DNA from: an uncultured Ruegeria sp.
Lineage (GTDB): Bacteria; Pseudomonadota; Alphaproteobacteria; Rhodobacterales; Rhodobacteraceae
Direction of reading: 5' to 3'
Assembly: GCF_947497005.1 (NCBI RefSeq)
Contig: NZ_CANMFF010000005.1
Location: 226,914 to 290,913, forward strand
Length of the DNA: 64,000 nt
The position numbers and the translations under genes were made by a program. This document shows, one piece after another, positions 52,635-63,091 of the stretch (the first letter of the stretch is position 1; each line of letters begins with the position of its first letter). Below the pieces are notes generated by a model. It was not told the origin of the DNA. It saw only the letters and a list, made by a program, of their open reading frames with translations, and ran no database searches.

Positions 52635-53654
52635 ATGGTAGACGCTGATCCCACTGTGCGCCCGGACCCGCTGCCCGAGGACAACGACCGCGCCTTGCGC
52701 CCACAGGGGCTGGACGAATTCATCGGTCAGGCCGAAGCGCGTGCCAACTTGCGTATATTCATCCAATCCGCCCGCCAACGGGGCGAGGCGATGGATCACA
52801 CATTGTTCCATGGACCTCCGGGATTGGGTAAAACGACCCTCGCACAGATCATGGCGCGTGAGTTGGGGGTGAATTTCCGCATGACCTCTGGCCCTGTTCT
52901 GGCCAAGGCGGGCGATTTGGCGGCGATTCTGACCAATCTGGAAGCGCGCGATGTGCTGTTCATCGACGAGATTCACAGACTGAACCCTGCGGTGGAAGAG
53001 GTGCTTTACCCCGCGATGGAGGATTTCGAGCTGGATCTGGTGATCGGCGAGGGCCCGGCGGCCAGAACCGTGCGGATTGAATTGCAGCCATTCACGCTGG
53101 TGGGGGCCACCACGCGGATGGGATTGCTGACAACACCACTGCGCGACCGGTTCGGTATTCCCACCAGATTGCTGTTTTATACCGTCGATGAATTGCACGA
53201 GATCGTTACCCGCAACGCGCGGAAACTGGGCGCGCCTGCGGATAATGATGGCGCGCGCGAGATTGCGCGTAGGTCACGTGGGACACCCCGGATTGCGGGG
53301 CGGTTGCTGCGGCGGGTGGTGGATTTCGCTATCGTTGAAGGCGACGGTCGGATTACCCGCGAACTGGCTGACGGAGCCTTGACACGGCTGGGTGTGGACC
53401 ATCTGGGACTGGACGGTGCGGACCGCCGGTATCTGAAGTTGATCGCCGAGAATTACGCAGGCGGCCCGGTTGGAATTGAAACCCTTTCGGCTGCTTTGTC
53501 AGAAAGCCGCGACTCGCTGGAGGAAGTGATTGAGCCATATCTGTTGCAGCAGGGATTGATTCAGCGAACCCCGCGTGGACGGATGTTGGCGCAGAAGGCG
53601 TGGACGCATTTGGGCATGACTGCGCCCAAACGGCAGAGCGATCTGTTTGGTTGA
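52635..53654 (+). CDS. ruvB: Holliday junction branch migration ATPase RuvB
   Basis: The AAA+ motor of branch migration. The 339-residue protein has the RuvB-type N-terminus [13 protein letters not shown], Walker [13 protein letters not shown], Walker B FIDEIHRL, sensor 1 GATTRMG, sensor 2 [13 protein letters not shown] and the C-terminal winged helix ([15 protein letters not shown], then [14 protein letters not shown]). It starts four bases past the ruvA stop, with an AAGG site inside ruvA. The stop is followed 63 bases later by the next gene. Confidence 0.97.
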   Translation: MVDADPTVRPDPLPEDNDRALRPQGLDEFIGQAEARANLRIFIQSARQRGEAMDHTLFHGPPGLGKTTLAQIMARELGVNFRMTSGPVLAKAGDLAAILTNLEARDVLFIDEIHRLNPAVEEVLYPAMEDFELDLVIGEGPAARTVRIELQPFTLVGATTRMGLLTTPLRDRFGIPTRLLFYTVDELHEIVTRNARKLGAPADNDGAREIARRSRGTPRIAGRLLRRVVDFAIVEGDGRITRELADGALTRLGVDHLGLDGADRRYLKLIAENYAGGPVGIETLSAALSESRDSLEEVIEPYLLQQGLIQRTPRGRMLAQKAWTHLGMTAPKRQSDLFG

Positions 53655-53717
53655 AGCCTGCGTCCAGAGATTCTAAGCCTTCGGCGAGAATGTTTTTGAA
53701 AAGATGAAGGGCTGGGC

Positions 53718-54341
53718 GTGACACCGGAAGAGATCGAGGCGCTATTCACGCGCGAGAGCGGCGAGTTTCTGTTTGCCCGTTGGGCGCGGCCTATCGTGCC
53801 GGTCGTGTTTGGTGTCGAAGACGAGACGCTGGCCACGGTGAAAGGCGCATTTGAGGCCGTTGTCACTCTGGCTGGACATAAGATGGCCGAGACCGATCCT
53901 GAGCTTGGCGCCAATTGCATGGTTTTCTTTTTCCGGGACTGGCAGGAACTGCTGGAAGTGCCTGATCTGGATCGGTTGGTCCCGGATCTTGAGCCTTTGG
54001 TCGGGCGTCTGGTGGCTGCAGATGCCAATCAGTACCGCATATTCCGGTTCGAAGAAGATGGCGCAATCCGCGCAGCCTTTGTGTTTCTGCGGATGGATAG
54101 GGAATTGTCCAAAGTTCCGGCGGAAACGCTTGCGTTGGGCCAGGTGGTGCAGACCGTTCTGCTTTGGTCCGATACAGCGTTTCGGAAGCAATCGCCGCTG
54201 GCTGTCGCGCGTGAGGCGACGATCCTGCGCCCCGACATTGCCGCTCTGATCCGGGCTGCATATGATCCGGTTTTGCCGGGCGCGGCGCAGGATGCGTCTC
54301 ATGCACTCAGGTTGTTTGCCCGGCTGGAGCCATCGCAATGA
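53718..54341 (+). CDS. Conserved protein of unknown function between ruvB and ybgC
   Basis: A 207-residue soluble acidic protein with no signal or membrane segment. It has hydrophobic core stretches (GANCMVFFFRDWQELLEV, AAFVFLRMDRELSKVPAETLALGQVVQTVLLW) and a C-terminal helical tail (ATILRPDIAALIRAAYDPVLPGAAQDASHALRLFARLE). The start is GTG at 53718 with an AAGGG site. It overlaps the ybgC start as ATGA, so it is translationally coupled to a Tol-Pal-associated gene. I do not recognise the family. The 60 bases before it (from 53686) include a GAGAATGTTTTTGAAAAGAT stretch resembling a common Rhodobacteraceae intergenic motif. Confidence 0.65.
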   Translation: MTPEEIEALFTRESGEFLFARWARPIVPVVFGVEDETLATVKGAFEAVVTLAGHKMAETDPELGANCMVFFFRDWQELLEVPDLDRLVPDLEPLVGRLVAADANQYRIFRFEEDGAIRAAFVFLRMDRELSKVPAETLALGQVVQTVLLWSDTAFRKQSPLAVAREATILRPDIAALIRAAYDPVLPGAAQDASHALRLFARLEPSQ

Positions 54342-54721
54342 AGCACACGTACCCGGTTCGCGTTTATTACGAAGATACCGACATGGGCGGTGTCGTTTAT
54401 CACGCGAATTACTTGCGGTACATCGAACGGGCGCGCTCGGATTGGGTGCGCAATCTGGGCAATGATCAGAACGCCATGCGGGAAGAGGGCATAGTGTGGG
54501 TCGTGCGACGGGTCGAAGCTGATTACCTCTCGCCTGCCAGATTCGATGACGAACTCATCGTGGAAACCGAAGTCACAGAAATCTCGGGCGTGCGCCTGAC
54601 CATGGCGCAGTTGGTTCGGCGCGGTGAGACCGAGATATTTCGCGCCTTGGTCACGGCTGTTTGCATCAACAAGGACGGCAAGCCGATCCGTCTTCCGGCA
54701 GAGATTCGCGCATTGATGTAA
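54338..54721 (+). CDS. ybgC: Tol-Pal system-associated acyl-CoA thioesterase YbgC
   Basis: A 127-residue hotdog-fold thioesterase. It carries the YbgC/4-hydroxybenzoyl-CoA thioesterase signature VYYEDTDMGGVVYHANYLRYIERARSDW, with the catalytic Asp in DTDMGGVVYH, and GVRLTMAQLVRRGETEIFRALVTAVCI. It acts on short or phospholipid-related acyl-CoAs in the cytoplasm and is a normal first gene of the tol-pal cluster. Its ATG overlaps the upstream gene. tolQ begins 110 bases downstream, so the tolQ promoter may lie in between. Confidence 0.95.
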   Translation: MKHTYPVRVYYEDTDMGGVVYHANYLRYIERARSDWVRNLGNDQNAMREEGIVWVVRRVEADYLSPARFDDELIVETEVTEISGVRLTMAQLVRRGETEIFRALVTAVCINKDGKPIRLPAEIRALM

Positions 54722-54830
54722 CAATTTGTAAGCCAGGGGTGGTTCTGTTGGCATTTCAGCCCCAACTGCGATAGCGTTTGGCAAAACAAGGCCAAACAAA
54801 CGGCCGTCAGGCAAAACAAAGAGCAGGTTC
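54722..54830 (+). promoter_or_regulatory. tolQ leader with 10-bp phased direct repeats
   Basis: Three near-identical decamers stand in register: GCAAAACAAG at 54781, GCCAAACAAA at 54791 and GCAAAACAAA at 54811, that is, steps of 10 and 20 bases. They lie 20-50 bases upstream of the tolQ ATG (54831). The phasing of one helical turn suggests a protein site; the A/C-rich, unstructured leader could also aid translation. Confidence 0.4.
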
Positions 54831-55526
54831 ATGGAAGCTGAAACGCTGGCGCTGGCGCAGGAGATCGATTTCTCCATGTGGGGGCTGTATGCCCGCGCGA
54901 CCTTTGTCGTCAAATTGGTGATGTTGATGCTGATCGGCGCATCCATCTGGTCCTGGGGGATCATCATACAAAAGCTGATCAACTATCGGGCGGCCCGGCG
55001 CGAGGCGCAGGTTTTCGACGAAAGCTTTTGGTCCGGCAACCCCTTGGATGAGTTGTTCGAACAGACCGGTACCCAGCCAGATGGCAGTTCTGAAAAGATT
55101 TTTGCGGCGGGCATGATCGAATGGCGAAGGTCGCATCGTAACGATGGTGGTTTGATCGCCGGAGCGACCGCGCGGATCGACCGGTCGATGGATGTCGCCA
55201 TCGCGAAAGAGGCTGAAACTCTTCAAAAGGGTCTGCCCATTCTGGCCACGGTCGGCTCAACCGCGCCGTTTATCGGCCTGTTCGGAACCGTCTGGGGTAT
55301 CATGAACGCCTTCATCGAGATTGCCGAACAACAAAATACAAACTTGGCGGTTGTCGCACCCGGCATTGCCGAGGCGCTGTTGGCCACGGGGCTGGGTTTG
55401 CTGGCCGCGATCCCGGCGGTTATTTTCTACAACAAGCTCAGTGCGGATTGTGATCGGATCGTTGGCGGGTACGAGGCCTTTGCCGATGAGTTTGCCACCA
55501 TCCTGTCGCGCCAGGTGGACAGCTGA
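54831..55526 (+). CDS. tolQ: Tol-Pal system proton channel subunit TolQ
   Basis: An inner-membrane motor subunit related to ExbB and MotA. The 231-residue protein has three TM segments (about 20-40, 130-155 and 172-195), with the conserved LATVGSTAPFIGLFGTVWGIMNAF block and GIAEALLATGLGLLAAIPAVIFYN. It starts with an ATG without a strong Shine-Dalgarno. tolR begins two bases after the stop. Confidence 0.97.
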   Translation: MEAETLALAQEIDFSMWGLYARATFVVKLVMLMLIGASIWSWGIIIQKLINYRAARREAQVFDESFWSGNPLDELFEQTGTQPDGSSEKIFAAGMIEWRRSHRNDGGLIAGATARIDRSMDVAIAKEAETLQKGLPILATVGSTAPFIGLFGTVWGIMNAFIEIAEQQNTNLAVVAPGIAEALLATGLGLLAAIPAVIFYNKLSADCDRIVGGYEAFADEFATILSRQVDS

Positions 55527-55528
55527 CA

Positions 55529-56005
55529 ATGGGCGCGGCGGTTCAGCAATCCTCGGGTGGAAACGGGCGCAGACGCGGACGGCGGCGCGGTCGCGCGCAA
55601 CCCATGGCCGAGATTAACGTGACACCCTTTGTGGACGTCATGTTGGTTTTGCTGATCATCTTCATGGTAGCCGCGCCATTATTGACTGTCGGTGTTCCGG
55701 TGGATCTGCCTAAGACCGCCGCCAGCGCGTTGCCCGGTGACAACGAAGAACCGTTGACCGTGACCTTGACGGCAGAGGGCCGGGTGCAAATCCAGACCAC
55801 TGATGTTTTGCGCGAAGAGTTGATTGGCAAACTGCGCGCTATTGCGGCTGAGCGGACCAGTGACCGGGTTTTCCTGCGGGCCGATGGTGCGATCCCCTAC
55901 GCGCAGGTGATGCAGGTCATGGGCGCGCTGAACGCGGGCGGGTTTTCCAACGTTGGCCTGGTGACCGATACTGGCGGGCCGACGCTGGACGACGGTGGAG
56001 AGTGA
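55529..56005 (+). CDS. tolR: Tol-Pal system subunit TolR
   Basis: The second motor subunit, an ExbD relative. The 158-residue protein has a basic Gly/Arg-rich cytoplasmic N-terminus (GGNGRRRGRRRGR) and one TM segment with the proton-carrying Asp36 in EINVTPFVDVMLVLLIIFMV. A periplasmic domain (about 60-158) follows. The N-terminus is longer than in E. coli. It is translated two bases after tolQ. Confidence 0.95.
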   Translation: MGAAVQQSSGGNGRRRGRRRGRAQPMAEINVTPFVDVMLVLLIIFMVAAPLLTVGVPVDLPKTAASALPGDNEEPLTVTLTAEGRVQIQTTDVLREELIGKLRAIAAERTSDRVFLRADGAIPYAQVMQVMGALNAGGFSNVGLVTDTGGPTLDDGGE

Positions 56006-56014
56006 GGTCGCACG

Positions 56015-57118
56015 GTGGATACCGGCACCAAGATTTCAGCGATTGCGCATGTCAGCCTGATCGGAGTGGCGCTGTTCGGCGGCACCTTCCGGTCCGAGCC
56101 GTTGCCGATGGCCGTGCAGGATGTATCCGTGATCACCGCTGAACAGTTCACGGCCATGACGGCCCAGCGGGATGCGCCTGATATCCCCGAAGTGCCGACG
56201 GCATTGCAACAACCGCCCGAGCCGGAGGCTGAAACCAAGCCGCCGGAACCTGTAGTCGAGGAACAGCCGCGCCCCGAACCTGTTGCACCCGCCGAACCGG
56301 AACCGGAGCCTGCGCCGGTTATTGTCGAAGCGCCGCCAGAACCCGAGGTGCCGCTTGAACCGCCCTCTCTGACAGAGCCAGAGATTGAACCCGCAGCACA
56401 GCCTGTGCCACCGGGCCCCGAGGCGCAGCCGCGCCCTGCGGACCGTGTCGCACCCGATCCAATTGCGCCGCCGCCGCCCGAGGCGAAACCGGATGATTTC
56501 GAAACCCCGCCTGTGTCTCTGGATGAGGGTGCAGAAGTTCAGCAGGAACAACAGGACCAGACCGTGCCAGAAGAGGCGGCCCCTGAGATTGTAACCGAGG
56601 CAGAGGAAACCAAGGAGATATCTCCCTTGACGTCACCTCGCCCACGCGTACGTCCGAACCGGCCTAGCCCACCGCCTGAACCCGAGATTGCTGAAGCGCC
56701 CGAAGAGACCCCTGAACCTGAAGCACAAGCCGATGAGGCTGCGATCAATGACGCTCTGGCCGAAGCCCTGGGTGGCGGGACGGAGCCTTCCGGCCCACCG
56801 CTGACCAGCGGAGAGAAGGACGCGATGCGATTGGCTGTTTCCAGATGCTGGAACGTGGGTTCCTTGTCCACCGATGCGCTGAACACAGTGGTGGTTGTTG
56901 CGTTTTCGCTAAACCGCGATGGTACAGTTGTAGGTGGCAGCATTCGGATGCTGGACAGTACTGGGGGATCTTCTGGCGCCGCCAATCAGGCCTATCAGGC
57001 TGCCCGGCGTGCGATTTTGCGCTGCGGAGCCAAAGGATATGACTTGCCTGCTGACAAATACGCTCAGTGGCAGGATGTTGAGATTACATTCAATCCCGAG
57101 AGGATGCGGATCAAATGA
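56015..57118 (+). CDS. tolA: Tol-Pal system spanning protein TolA
   Basis: Links the inner-membrane motor to Pal and TolB across the periplasm. The 367-residue protein has a short N-terminal TM (about 7-25) and a long Pro/Glu-rich periplasmic stretch (about 65-260, many PEP and PPPEP units) in place of the helical Ala/Lys-rich domain of E. coli TolA. The C-terminal TolA/TonB-like domain (about 270-367) ends in [14 protein letters not shown]. The start is GTG at 56015. The tolB ATG overlaps the stop. Confidence 0.9.
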   Translation: MDTGTKISAIAHVSLIGVALFGGTFRSEPLPMAVQDVSVITAEQFTAMTAQRDAPDIPEVPTALQQPPEPEAETKPPEPVVEEQPRPEPVAPAEPEPEPAPVIVEAPPEPEVPLEPPSLTEPEIEPAAQPVPPGPEAQPRPADRVAPDPIAPPPPEAKPDDFETPPVSLDEGAEVQQEQQDQTVPEEAAPEIVTEAEETKEISPLTSPRPRVRPNRPSPPPEPEIAEAPEETPEPEAQADEAAINDALAEALGGGTEPSGPPLTSGEKDAMRLAVSRCWNVGSLSTDALNTVVVVAFSLNRDGTVVGGSIRMLDSTGGSSGAANQAYQAARRAILRCGAKGYDLPADKYAQWQDVEITFNPERMRIK

Positions 57119-58434
57119 TGAAACTTCTGACCAGCCTCTTTGTCGGCCTGACACTGATGTCTGCGCCGGTTTTTGCGCAGAGCGGGCCTCTACGGCTCGA
57201 ATTGGACGAAGGGATTATCGAACCCTTGCCCTTTGCCGTGCCGAGCTTTGTGCCTGATGGTCCTTCTGCGACGCAATACGCGCAAGATATCTCGCGCGTG
57301 GTGGCGGCTGACCTGACCGGGACCGGGTTGTTCCGCGAAATCGCCTCGGATGCGTTTATCAGCCGTGTCAGCAGTTTTGAGGCTCCGGTACAGTTTGCCG
57401 ACTGGAAAGCGATCAACGCCGACGCGCTGATCACGGGTGCGGTCAATGTCTCGGGTAAGACCCTCACGGTTCGGTTTCGGGTGTGGGATGTGTTCTCGGG
57501 TCAGGAACTGGGTAACGGGCTTCAATTGGCAGGTACTACCGAGGGCTGGCGCCGCATGGCGCATAAGGTGGCCGATCAGGTTTACAGCCGGATTACAGGT
57601 GAGGGCGGGTACTTCGACAGCCGCGTGGCCTTCGTTTCGGAAAGCGGGCCAAAAAACCAGCGACTAAAGCGATTGGCGATCATGGATTATGACGGTGCGA
57701 ACGTCCAATACATGACCGACAGTGCCGCAATCGTTCTGGCACCACGCTTTTCACCGACCGGTGACCGGTTGCTGTACACCAGTTACGAAAGCGGCAGCCC
57801 GCGCATCTATGTACTGGATGTAGGCCGCGTAAAACGGCAGGAACTGAAGACGCAGGACGGAACCATGAGCTTCTCGCCCCGCTTTTCGCCGGATGGCCGG
57901 TCGATTGTGTATTCTTTGATTCAGGGCGGCAATACGGATCTGTGGAAAATGGATCTGGCCTCGGGGCAAAGCACGCGTCTGACCAACACGCCAGCGATCG
58001 AAACCGCGCCAAGCTATTCGCCCGATGGCAGCCAAATCGTGTTTGAAAGCGACCGTTCGGGTACACCGCAGCTTTACGTGATGCCCGCAAATGGGGGCGA
58101 GGCCACGCGGATCAGCTTTGGCGCAGGGCGTTATGGTACACCGGTCTGGTCACCGCGTGGGGATCTGATTGCATTCACCAAGCAAAATCAGGGCCGGTTC
58201 CACATTGGCGTGATGCGCACGGACGGGTCTGAGGAGCGTCTGCTGACCGCCTCGTTCCTTGATGAGGGTCCGACCTGGTCGCCCAATGGCCGCGTCATCA
58301 TGTTCACCCGCGAAACGCAGGGGGCCAGTGGTCGCGCATCGCTGTATTCTGTCGATATTTCGGGCCGCAACCTGCGTCCGGTGCGCACACCGGATGGCGG
58401 CAGTGACCCGTCATGGGGGCCTTTGCAGAATTGA
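57115..58434 (+). CDS. tolB: Tol-Pal system beta-propeller protein TolB
   Basis: A periplasmic protein that binds Pal and TolA. The 439-residue protein has a signal peptide (about 1-22, cleavage near VFA-QSG) and an N-terminal alpha/beta domain (to about 165). A six-bladed propeller of PD40-like repeats follows (for example [76 protein letters not shown]). ATG at 57115 or at 57118 are both possible; the first overlaps the tolA stop. Confidence 0.97.
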   Translation: MMKLLTSLFVGLTLMSAPVFAQSGPLRLELDEGIIEPLPFAVPSFVPDGPSATQYAQDISRVVAADLTGTGLFREIASDAFISRVSSFEAPVQFADWKAINADALITGAVNVSGKTLTVRFRVWDVFSGQELGNGLQLAGTTEGWRRMAHKVADQVYSRITGEGGYFDSRVAFVSESGPKNQRLKRLAIMDYDGANVQYMTDSAAIVLAPRFSPTGDRLLYTSYESGSPRIYVLDVGRVKRQELKTQDGTMSFSPRFSPDGRSIVYSLIQGGNTDLWKMDLASGQSTRLTNTPAIETAPSYSPDGSQIVFESDRSGTPQLYVMPANGGEATRISFGAGRYGTPVWSPRGDLIAFTKQNQGRFHIGVMRTDGSEERLLTASFLDEGPTWSPNGRVIMFTRETQGASGRASLYSVDISGRNLRPVRTPDGGSDPSWGPLQN

Positions 58435-58506
58435 TCGCAGCAAAGTTCACAACGAATCGTCGCTGTGGTAGACAGGCGGCAATAATCAAAACACGAGGCA
58501 CTTGAA

Positions 58507-59013
58507 ATGAATGTATTGAGCAAAGTCTTGGCGTTGGGCGCGCTAAGTGTGATCGCCGCCTGTACAAATAATGACCCCTCTGCATTAGGCGGTGGCGGTG
58601 CTGGCGGCACCGGCGCGATCGTGGCGGGCTCGCCAAGCGATCCGCGTTCACCCGCGTATTTCCAGCAGACCGTAGGTGATCGGGTGCTGTTTGCCGTGGA
58701 TCAGTCGACCCTGTCGTCTCAGGCACAGACCGTGCTGCAAGGTCAAGCAGAGTGGCTGCTGGCCAACCCGGATTTTGTTGCGAATATCGAAGGCCACGCG
58801 GATGAGCAGGGCACGCGTGAATATAACCTTGCGCTGGGTGCACGCCGGGCAAACGCTGCGCGCGAATACCTGATTTCGCGTGGTGTTGCGGGTAACCGCC
58901 TCAACACTGTCAGCTACGGCAAGGAACGCCCGATCGAGATTTGCAGCATTGAGGAATGCTATTCCAAGAACCGCCGGGCGGTGACTGTGCTGACCGGGTC
59001 AACTCTGGGGTAA
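58507..59013 (+). CDS. pal: Peptidoglycan-associated lipoprotein Pal
   Basis: An outer-membrane lipoprotein that tethers the outer membrane to peptidoglycan. The 168-residue precursor has a lipobox LSVIAAC with the modified Cys19. A Gly/Ser-rich linker follows, then an OmpA-type peptidoglycan-binding domain (about 55-168) with IEGHADEQGTREYNLALGARRA and the DAP-contact Asp/Arg pair. An additional Cys pair (ICSIEEC) occurs near the C-terminus. Confidence 0.96.
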   Translation: MNVLSKVLALGALSVIAACTNNDPSALGGGGAGGTGAIVAGSPSDPRSPAYFQQTVGDRVLFAVDQSTLSSQAQTVLQGQAEWLLANPDFVANIEGHADEQGTREYNLALGARRANAAREYLISRGVAGNRLNTVSYGKERPIEICSIEECYSKNRRAVTVLTGSTLG

Positions 59014-59017
59014 GATA

Positions 59018-59842
59018 ATGCGTATTGCAGGATGGGTTTTGACGGCAGTCATGGCGACGGTTGGTGTTGCACAGGCACAGGATCAGCAGACCCTGGCGGA
59101 TATTCGTCAGGAGCTGACAGTGCTGCATGTGGAAGTTCAGCGTCTGAAACGCGAGTTCTCGACTACGGGGTCGCCCGCGCCGAACCTGTCCGGCAGTTCG
59201 ATTCTTGAGCGGGTTGATGCCATCGAAGCCGAATTGCAGCGTCTGACCCGCCAGACCGAACAGTTGAACCAGCGCGTGCAGAACGTGGTCACTGATGGCA
59301 CCAACCGCATTGGTGATCTGGAATTCCGGCTGGTCGAACTGGAAGGCGGCGATTTATCAACGCTGGGAGAGACCTCGACGCTGGGTGGTGACACAGTGGC
59401 CCCGGAAACAGGCGCTGCGACCGTTGTAACACCCCCGGCAACGGATCAGGGCGAACTGGCCGTTGGTGAGCGTGCGGATTTCGACGCCGCATCTCAAGCT
59501 TTGTCCGACGGCGATTTTCAGACTGCAGCTGACCTGCTTGCGCAATTCGAAACATCCTATCCCGGCAGCCCTCTTGCCCCCGAAGCCAACCTGAAACGCG
59601 GTCATGCGCTTGAAGGTATTGGTGACACCCGTGAAGCGGCACGTGCGTTCCTGGCCAGCTTTACCGGAGATTCTGAGGGCGTATTTGCCCCCGAGGCACT
59701 TTATGAGCTGGGCGCGGCGCTGGGGCGTCTGGGGCAGACCGATCAGGCCTGTATCACGCTCAATGAAGTAGGCGTCCGCTTTCCATCTGCACCGGCGTTT
59801 GCGAATGCGACACAAGAGATGTCCGCGTTGGGGTGTTCTTGA
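59018..59842 (+). CDS. cpoB: Cell division coordinator CpoB / YbgF
   Basis: A periplasmic protein that links Tol function with peptidoglycan synthesis in E. coli. The 274-residue precursor has a signal peptide (cleavage near AQA-QDQ) and an N-terminal coiled-coil trimerisation region (about 25-105; heptads in VLHVEVQRLKREF and LQRLTRQTEQLNQRVQNVV). A Gly/Thr/Pro-rich spacer follows, with C-terminal TPR repeats (about 155-270; GDFQTAADLLAQFETSYPGSPLAPEANL is one unit). The stop overlaps the tilS start by about 10 bases. Confidence 0.93.
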   Translation: MRIAGWVLTAVMATVGVAQAQDQQTLADIRQELTVLHVEVQRLKREFSTTGSPAPNLSGSSILERVDAIEAELQRLTRQTEQLNQRVQNVVTDGTNRIGDLEFRLVELEGGDLSTLGETSTLGGDTVAPETGAATVVTPPATDQGELAVGERADFDAASQALSDGDFQTAADLLAQFETSYPGSPLAPEANLKRGHALEGIGDTREAARAFLASFTGDSEGVFAPEALYELGAALGRLGQTDQACITLNEVGVRFPSAPAFANATQEMSALGCS

Positions 59843-61092
59843 GTCGCCACACCGACAGGTTGCTTGCAGAACTTCGTGTCCGGTTGCCCGAAAGCCTGCC
59901 GCGCAAATTGGGTGTGGCGGTTTCGGGTGGCGGCGATTCTGCCGCCCTGATGCACCTCTTGCATGAGGTCGCGCAAACCGAGGCGATCAATCTTTATGTT
60001 GTCACCGTTGATCATGGATTGCGACCAGAAGCCTCGCAGGAGGCTGCGGCCGTATCCCGTCAGGCCGAGGCATTGGGGTTACCCCATGAGACGCTGCGTT
60101 GGACGGGCTGGGATGGGGCTGGCAACTTGCAGGATCAGGCGCGTCAGGCTCGGTATGCCTTGCTGTCCGACTGGGCGCGAGATCGTGAAATTGATGCCAT
60201 CGCGTTGGGGCATACGGCAGATGATCAGGCGGAAACGCTATTGATGCGCCTGGGGCGATCATCAGGTGTAACGGGCTTATCTGGCATGTCGGCAAGCCGG
60301 CAACAGGAAGGGCTGACGTTGCTGCGACCTATGTTGGCTATCACCCGAGAAGACCTGCGTGCCTACCTGACCGATATTGGCGTGTCATGGGTCGACGATC
60401 CTTCGAATCAGGACACACGTTTCGACCGGATCAAGGCCCGGAAGGCCCTGCATGGCCTCGAACCTTTGGGAATTAATGCGCTTTCTTTGTCGCGCTCAGC
60501 GGACAATCTGGCCCAGGCGCATACGGCGTTGGGCGCGTTTGCGCAGGAATCCGCAAGGAATGTGGCGCAGGTCGATCAAGGTGATGTGAAGGTGGATCGG
60601 GCCGGTTTCACCGCGCTGCCCAAAGAAATCCGACGCCGCGTACTGGTTGGAATCCTCGCCTGGATCGCGGGGCAGGGCTATCCCCCGCGACAGACCGCAG
60701 TCGAGCAGGCGATGGACGCATTGTCGAAGGGACGAACCGGGTCGGTTGCTGGCTGTCTTTTGGTGCCAAAAGCCGAGAGTGTCTGGATTTGCAGGGAATT
60801 TAAGGCCGTAGAGGCTCAGATTGTCGCGCCCGACGAAGTATGGGATCGCAAATGGTGCTTTAGTGGTCCCGAAATTTCAAATGCTGAAATCCGTGCTTTG
60901 GGCGAGGAAGGGCTGCGACAGGTATCCGAATGGCGCGAAACAAGACGACCAAGGCTTGCTTTGACCGCATCGCCTGCGGTTTGGGCGGGGGAAGCAGTGC
61001 TGGCTGCTCCGCTTGCCGGTTTTGCAAATGGATGGCGGGTCGACATGACACCAGATTGGCCCGAGTTTTACGCATCTTTTTTATCGCATTGA
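59833..61092 (+). CDS. tilS: tRNA(Ile)-lysidine synthetase
   Basis: Adds lysine to C34 of the CAU tRNA-Ile so it reads AUA. The 419-residue protein has the ATP pyrophosphatase motif SGGGDSAALMHLL near residue 35, and the HTADDQAETLLMRLGRSSG block. A C-terminal domain is visible from about 260, but the far C-terminal region is short. Start choice is uncertain: GTG at 59833 or TTG at 59839 (overlapping the cpoB stop as TTGA). It shares the Tol-Pal operon orientation and lies upstream of ftsH. Confidence 0.95.
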   Translation: MFLSRHTDRLLAELRVRLPESLPRKLGVAVSGGGDSAALMHLLHEVAQTEAINLYVVTVDHGLRPEASQEAAAVSRQAEALGLPHETLRWTGWDGAGNLQDQARQARYALLSDWARDREIDAIALGHTADDQAETLLMRLGRSSGVTGLSGMSASRQQEGLTLLRPMLAITREDLRAYLTDIGVSWVDDPSNQDTRFDRIKARKALHGLEPLGINALSLSRSADNLAQAHTALGAFAQESARNVAQVDQGDVKVDRAGFTALPKEIRRRVLVGILAWIAGQGYPPRQTAVEQAMDALSKGRTGSVAGCLLVPKAESVWICREFKAVEAQIVAPDEVWDRKWCFSGPEISNAEIRALGEEGLRQVSEWRETRRPRLALTASPAVWAGEAVLAAPLAGFANGWRVDMTPDWPEFYASFLSH

Positions 61093-61167
61093 ACATACCA
61101 CAATCCTCTCTATTTTAAGAGGTAACTTGGCAGCTCCTCACCTGCCGGAACTTTTGGGAGAATTTCC

Positions 61168-63087
61168 TTGGGCAACGCTCGCAATATCGCGTTTTGGGTC
61201 GTTCTGTTCTTGCTCATCCTTGCACTGTTCAATCTGTTCAGTGGACCGGGCGGAACGCTTCAGAGCAATGAAAGAACCTATTCCGACTTTGTCGGCGCCG
61301 TTCAAAGCGGTGAAGTCAAGAACGTGACTCTGGATGGTGAACAGATTCGCTATTCCACCCAAAGCGGTGCAAGCTATGTCACGATCAAACCCACCGACGC
61401 CGAAGTGACCAAGCTGCTGATCGAAGAGAACATCCCCGTTCAGGCGGTCAAGCAGCAGCAGTCGGGCTTCCAATCTTTCCTGATCACCTTGCTGCCCTTC
61501 CTTCTGCTTATCGGTGTCTGGGTTTATTTCATGAACCGGATGCAGGGTGGCGGCAAAGGCGGTGCGATGGGCTTTGGCAAATCCAAGGCCAAGATGCTGA
61601 CCGAAAAGCATGGCCGCGTGACGTTTGACGACGTAGCAGGCATTGACGAAGCCAAGGAAGAGCTGGAAGAGATCGTCGAATTCCTGCGTAATCCGCAGAA
61701 ATTCTCGCGTCTTGGCGGTAAGATTCCAAAAGGTGCACTGCTTGTGGGTCCTCCGGGTACCGGTAAGACGCTGCTGGCCCGCGCAATTGCGGGTGAGGCG
61801 GGTGTGCCCTTCTTCACCATTTCGGGTTCCGACTTTGTCGAGATGTTTGTTGGTGTCGGTGCATCGCGTGTGCGCGACATGTTCGAACAGGCCAAGAAGA
61901 ACGCGCCGTGTATAGTGTTCATCGACGAGATCGACGCCGTGGGTCGCCATCGTGGTGCCGGTTATGGCGGTGGTAACGACGAACGCGAACAGACCCTCAA
62001 CCAGCTGCTGGTCGAGATGGACGGGTTCGAGGCGAATGAAGGCGTGATCATTCTGGCCGCGACCAACCGTAAGGATGTTCTGGACCCCGCGCTGCTGCGT
62101 CCGGGCCGCTTTGACCGCAACGTGACCGTTGGCAATCCCGACATCAAAGGCCGTGAAAAAATCCTGGGCGTTCACGCGCGCAAGACACCTCTGGGCCCTG
62201 ATGTCGATCTTCGTATTATCGCCCGTGGTACGCCGGGCTTCTCGGGTGCTGATCTGGCCAACCTCGTGAACGAGGCTGCACTGATGGCCGCACGCGTGGG
62301 TCGTCGTTTTGTCACTATGGAAGACTTTGAGAACGCCAAAGACAAGGTGATGATGGGGGCCGAGCGGCGCTCGATGGTGCTGACACAGGACCAAAAAGAA
62401 AAGACCGCCTATCACGAAGCTGGTCATGCCGTTGTTGGTATGTCCCTGCCGCTGTGCGATCCGGTCTACAAGGCGACGATCATTCCGCGTGGCGGTGCGC
62501 TGGGCATGGTTGTCAGCCTGCCTGAAATGGATCAGTTGAACTACCACCGTGATGAGTGCGAGCAAAAGCTGGCAATGACGATGGCCGGTAAGGCCGCCGA
62601 AGTTATCAGATACGGTGAAGATCACGTCTCGAACGGTCCGGCTGGTGACATCATGCAGGCCAGCCAGTTGTCGCGTGCCATGGTGATGCGCTGGGGTATG
62701 TCCGACAAAGTCGGCAATATCGACTATGCCGAGGCGCATGAGGGCTATTCAGGCAATACCGCCGGTTTCTCGGTTTCCGCCAACACGAAGGAAATGATTG
62801 AGGAAGAGGTTAAGCGCCTGATCCAGCAAGGATATGAGCGCGCGCATCAGATTCTCACCGAAAAGAATGAGGAATGGGAGCGTTTGGCACAGGGCCTGCT
62901 GGAGTATGAAACTCTGACCGGCGAGGAGATCAAGCGCGTCATGAATGGCGAATCGCCGACCGAAGGCGACGACGAAGGCGACAAGCCGGATGAGGGTAGT
63001 GCGCCCAGTGTCACGGCCATTCCCAAGACAAAGGCCAAGAAGTCTCCTCCCGATGATGGCGGGATGGAACCTGAACCTACCACATAA
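61168..63087 (+). CDS. ftsH: ATP-dependent zinc metalloprotease FtsH
   Basis: A membrane-bound AAA+ protease that degrades membrane and regulatory proteins. The 639-residue protein has two N-terminal TM segments (about 6-24 and 103-123) flanking a periplasmic loop. Walker A is [13 protein letters not shown], Walker [16 protein letters not shown], the second region of homology includes [18 protein letters not shown], and the zinc site is H416-E417-A-G-H420. The start is TTG at 61168 with a GGAG site. An acidic, Pro/Lys-rich C-terminal tail ends MEPEPTT. A terminator follows. Confidence 0.98.
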   Translation: MGNARNIAFWVVLFLLILALFNLFSGPGGTLQSNERTYSDFVGAVQSGEVKNVTLDGEQIRYSTQSGASYVTIKPTDAEVTKLLIEENIPVQAVKQQQSGFQSFLITLLPFLLLIGVWVYFMNRMQGGGKGGAMGFGKSKAKMLTEKHGRVTFDDVAGIDEAKEELEEIVEFLRNPQKFSRLGGKIPKGALLVGPPGTGKTLLARAIAGEAGVPFFTISGSDFVEMFVGVGASRVRDMFEQAKKNAPCIVFIDEIDAVGRHRGAGYGGGNDEREQTLNQLLVEMDGFEANEGVIILAATNRKDVLDPALLRPGRFDRNVTVGNPDIKGREKILGVHARKTPLGPDVDLRIIARGTPGFSGADLANLVNEAALMAARVGRRFVTMEDFENAKDKVMMGAERRSMVLTQDQKEKTAYHEAGHAVVGMSLPLCDPVYKATIIPRGGALGMVVSLPEMDQLNYHRDECEQKLAMTMAGKAAEVIRYGEDHVSNGPAGDIMQASQLSRAMVMRWGMSDKVGNIDYAEAHEGYSGNTAGFSVSANTKEMIEEEVKRLIQQGYERAHQILTEKNEEWERLAQGLLEYETLTGEEIKRVMNGESPTEGDDEGDKPDEGSAPSVTAIPKTKAKKSPPDDGGMEPEPTT

Positions 63088-63091
63088 TCAG

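Noticed and set aside
61138..62739. 533-codon minus-strand frame opposite ftsH
   Set aside because: ftsH is certain on the plus strand; the antisense frame is a shadow of its codon bias.
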